NCBI GenBank assembly: GCA_903928275.1
Contig: CAIYQJ010000470.1
Coordinates: 1-13,444 of the forward strand
DNA: 13,444 nt
Source: an uncultured Chloroflexota bacterium
GTDB taxonomy: Bacteria > Chloroflexota > Limnocylindria > Limnocylindrales > CSP1-4
Direction of reading: 5' to 3'
Of this stretch, positions 12,400 to 13,444 are shown piece by piece (position 1 is the first letter of the stretch; the number at the start of each line of letters is the position of its first letter). A model generated the notes under the pieces. The model made no database searches. It saw only the letters and a program-made list of their open reading frames with translations, and was not told the DNA's origin. The translations under genes and the position numbers were made by a program.

Positions 12400-13444
12400 C
12401 GGAGCTCCTCCGCCTCGAGGGGATCAAGGTCCACTTCCCGGTCCGCGGGACGATGGGTGACCTGGTGCGCCGGCGACACCCGGGGGTCGTGCGGGCCGTG
12501 GACGGCGTCGACCTGAGCGTCTCCGCCGGCGAGGTCGTCGGGCTCGTCGGCGAGTCCGGGTCCGGGAAGACCACGACCGGGCGCGTCGTCGTGAAGCTCA
12601 CCCGGCCCACCGCGGGCCGCGTGCTGCTCGAGGGTCGCGACTTCACGGGCATCTGGCGTGGCGCGGACCTGGCAGCGTACCGACGCCGCGTCCAGCTCAT
12701 CTTCCAGGACCCGTACGAGACGCTCAACCCCAAGCAGACGATCCACGACTTCGTCGCCGAGCCGCTGCTCGTCAACGGCGCCGGCGGCTCCGCGATCGAG
12801 CGGGAGCGCATCGTCCTCGAGGCGATCGAGTCGGCGGGGCTGCGGCCGGCGACCGACTTCGCCTTCCGGTACCCGCACGAGCTGTCCGGCGGCCAGCGCC
12901 AGCGGGTGAACATCGCGGGCGCCCTCGTCCTCGGGCCCGATCTCGTCGTCGCCGACGAGCCGGTCTCCATGCTCGACGTGTCGATCCGCACCGAGATCCT
13001 CCACCTCATGCTCGACCTGCGCCGGGCGCGGGGCCTCGCCTACCTGTTCATCACGCACGACCTGTCGCTCGCCTGGGTGCTCGCGGACCGGATCGCGGTC
13101 ATGTACCTCGGCCGGATCATGGAGATCGGGCCGGCCACGACCGTCATCGGGGATCCGCGCAACCCGTACACGCGCGCGCTCGTCAGCGTCTCGCCCACGC
13201 CCGAGCCGCCGGAGCCCGGGGCGCGGGCACAGCGCGAGATCCTGGCCGGGGAGACGCCCGACGCGGCGCACATCCCGGCCGGCTGCCGTTTCCACCCGCG
13301 ATGCCCCGTCGCCTTCGATCGGTGCCTCACCGACGAGCCGCCGCTGATCGATGTGGGCGGGGGACAGGCGACCGCCTGCTGGCACGCGGAGGGCGGTGGC
13401 CGGCTGCCGGCGGCGGCGCGACACGTCGCGCGGCCCGCGGCTCC
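12396..13444 (+). CDS. ABC transporter ATP-binding protein, DppF/OppF-like (partial, runs off right edge)
   Basis: Second ATPase of the importer; 349 codons are visible with no stop, so only a short C-terminal tail is probably missing. Motifs: Walker A GESGSGKTT (52-60), Q-loop Gln104 (IFQDPYETLNP, the DppF/OppF form), signature LSGGQ (163-167), Walker B LVVADEP (183-189) with Glu188, D-loop MLD (192-194) and switch His221 (THDLS). HPY-type C-terminal domain: NPYTRAL (256-262) and Cys297, 303, 310 and 328 in C-X5-C-X6-C-X17-C spacing, like its partner. The loop around RGTMGDLVRRRHPGVVRAVDGV is typical of DppF. The start ATG overlaps the previous stop (ATGA), so the two ATPases are translated in a coupled manner. 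Confidence 0.92.
   Translation, partial: MTELLRLEGIKVHFPVRGTMGDLVRRRHPGVVRAVDGVDLSVSAGEVVGLVGESGSGKTTTGRVVVKLTRPTAGRVLLEGRDFTGIWRGADLAAYRRRVQLIFQDPYETLNPKQTIHDFVAEPLLVNGAGGSAIERERIVLEAIESAGLRPATDFAFRYPHELSGGQRQRVNIAGALVLGPDLVVADEPVSMLDVSIRTEILHLMLDLRRARGLAYLFITHDLSLAWVLADRIAVMYLGRIMEIGPATTVIGDPRNPYTRALVSVSPTPEPPEPGARAQREILAGETPDAAHIPAGCRFHPRCPVAFDRCLTDEPPLIDVGGGQATACWHAEGGGRLPAAARHVARPAA

Overview
The window is very GC-rich (by eye about 70%), densely coding, with short intergenic gaps, frequent 4-nt stop/start overlaps (ATGA, GTGA) and purine-rich ribosome binding sites. Lipobox lipoproteins and a periplasmic-type binding protein tethered by a C-terminal membrane helix, both with Ala/Pro/Ser/Gly-rich linkers, fit a GC-rich, probably monoderm-like bacterium. 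Chloroflexota (Limnocylindria-like) or Actinomycetota are the best guesses. No rRNA or phylogenetic marker gene is present, so this is inference.

Left part (1-2431): on the minus strand an SRPBCC/AHSA1-domain protein (612-1052) runs directly into an MFS transporter that leaves the window at base 1. The MFS reading frame has no ATG/GTG/TTG at its expected start and appears to begin at a CTG overlapping the upstream stop. Divergently, a LysE/RhtB-type exporter (1246-1866) lies on the plus strand; the gap between the two units holds three near-identical ~22-bp tandem repeats. A MarR-family regulator (1910-2431, minus) follows.

Middle (2432-5931): the marR gene is divergent from a 14-TM DHA2-type drug-efflux MFS gene (2498-4360). 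Their 66-bp gap holds a near-consensus sigma70 promoter (TTGCGT-17-TATAGT) and two GTTGC-N5-GCAAC-type operators, a classic autoregulated efflux arrangement. Downstream are two overlapping genes for paralogous secreted lipoproteins of unknown function.

Right part (5932-13444): a homocysteine S-methyltransferase that closely resembles betaine-homocysteine methyltransferase but has altered methyl-donor-pocket residues precedes a complete peptide/nickel-type (Dpp/Opp) ABC importer on the same strand: binding protein, two permeases and two ATPases, the last cut by the window end. A perfect 17-bp inverted repeat lies between the binding-protein gene and the first permease gene, and a 7-bp hairpin abuts the second permease start.

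No mobile element, CRISPR array, tRNA or rRNA was seen. There is no clear new multi-gene system. The best leads are the BHMT-like enzyme with changed pocket, its adjacency to the importer, the tethered binding protein, the paralogous lipoprotein pair and the regulatory hairpins.
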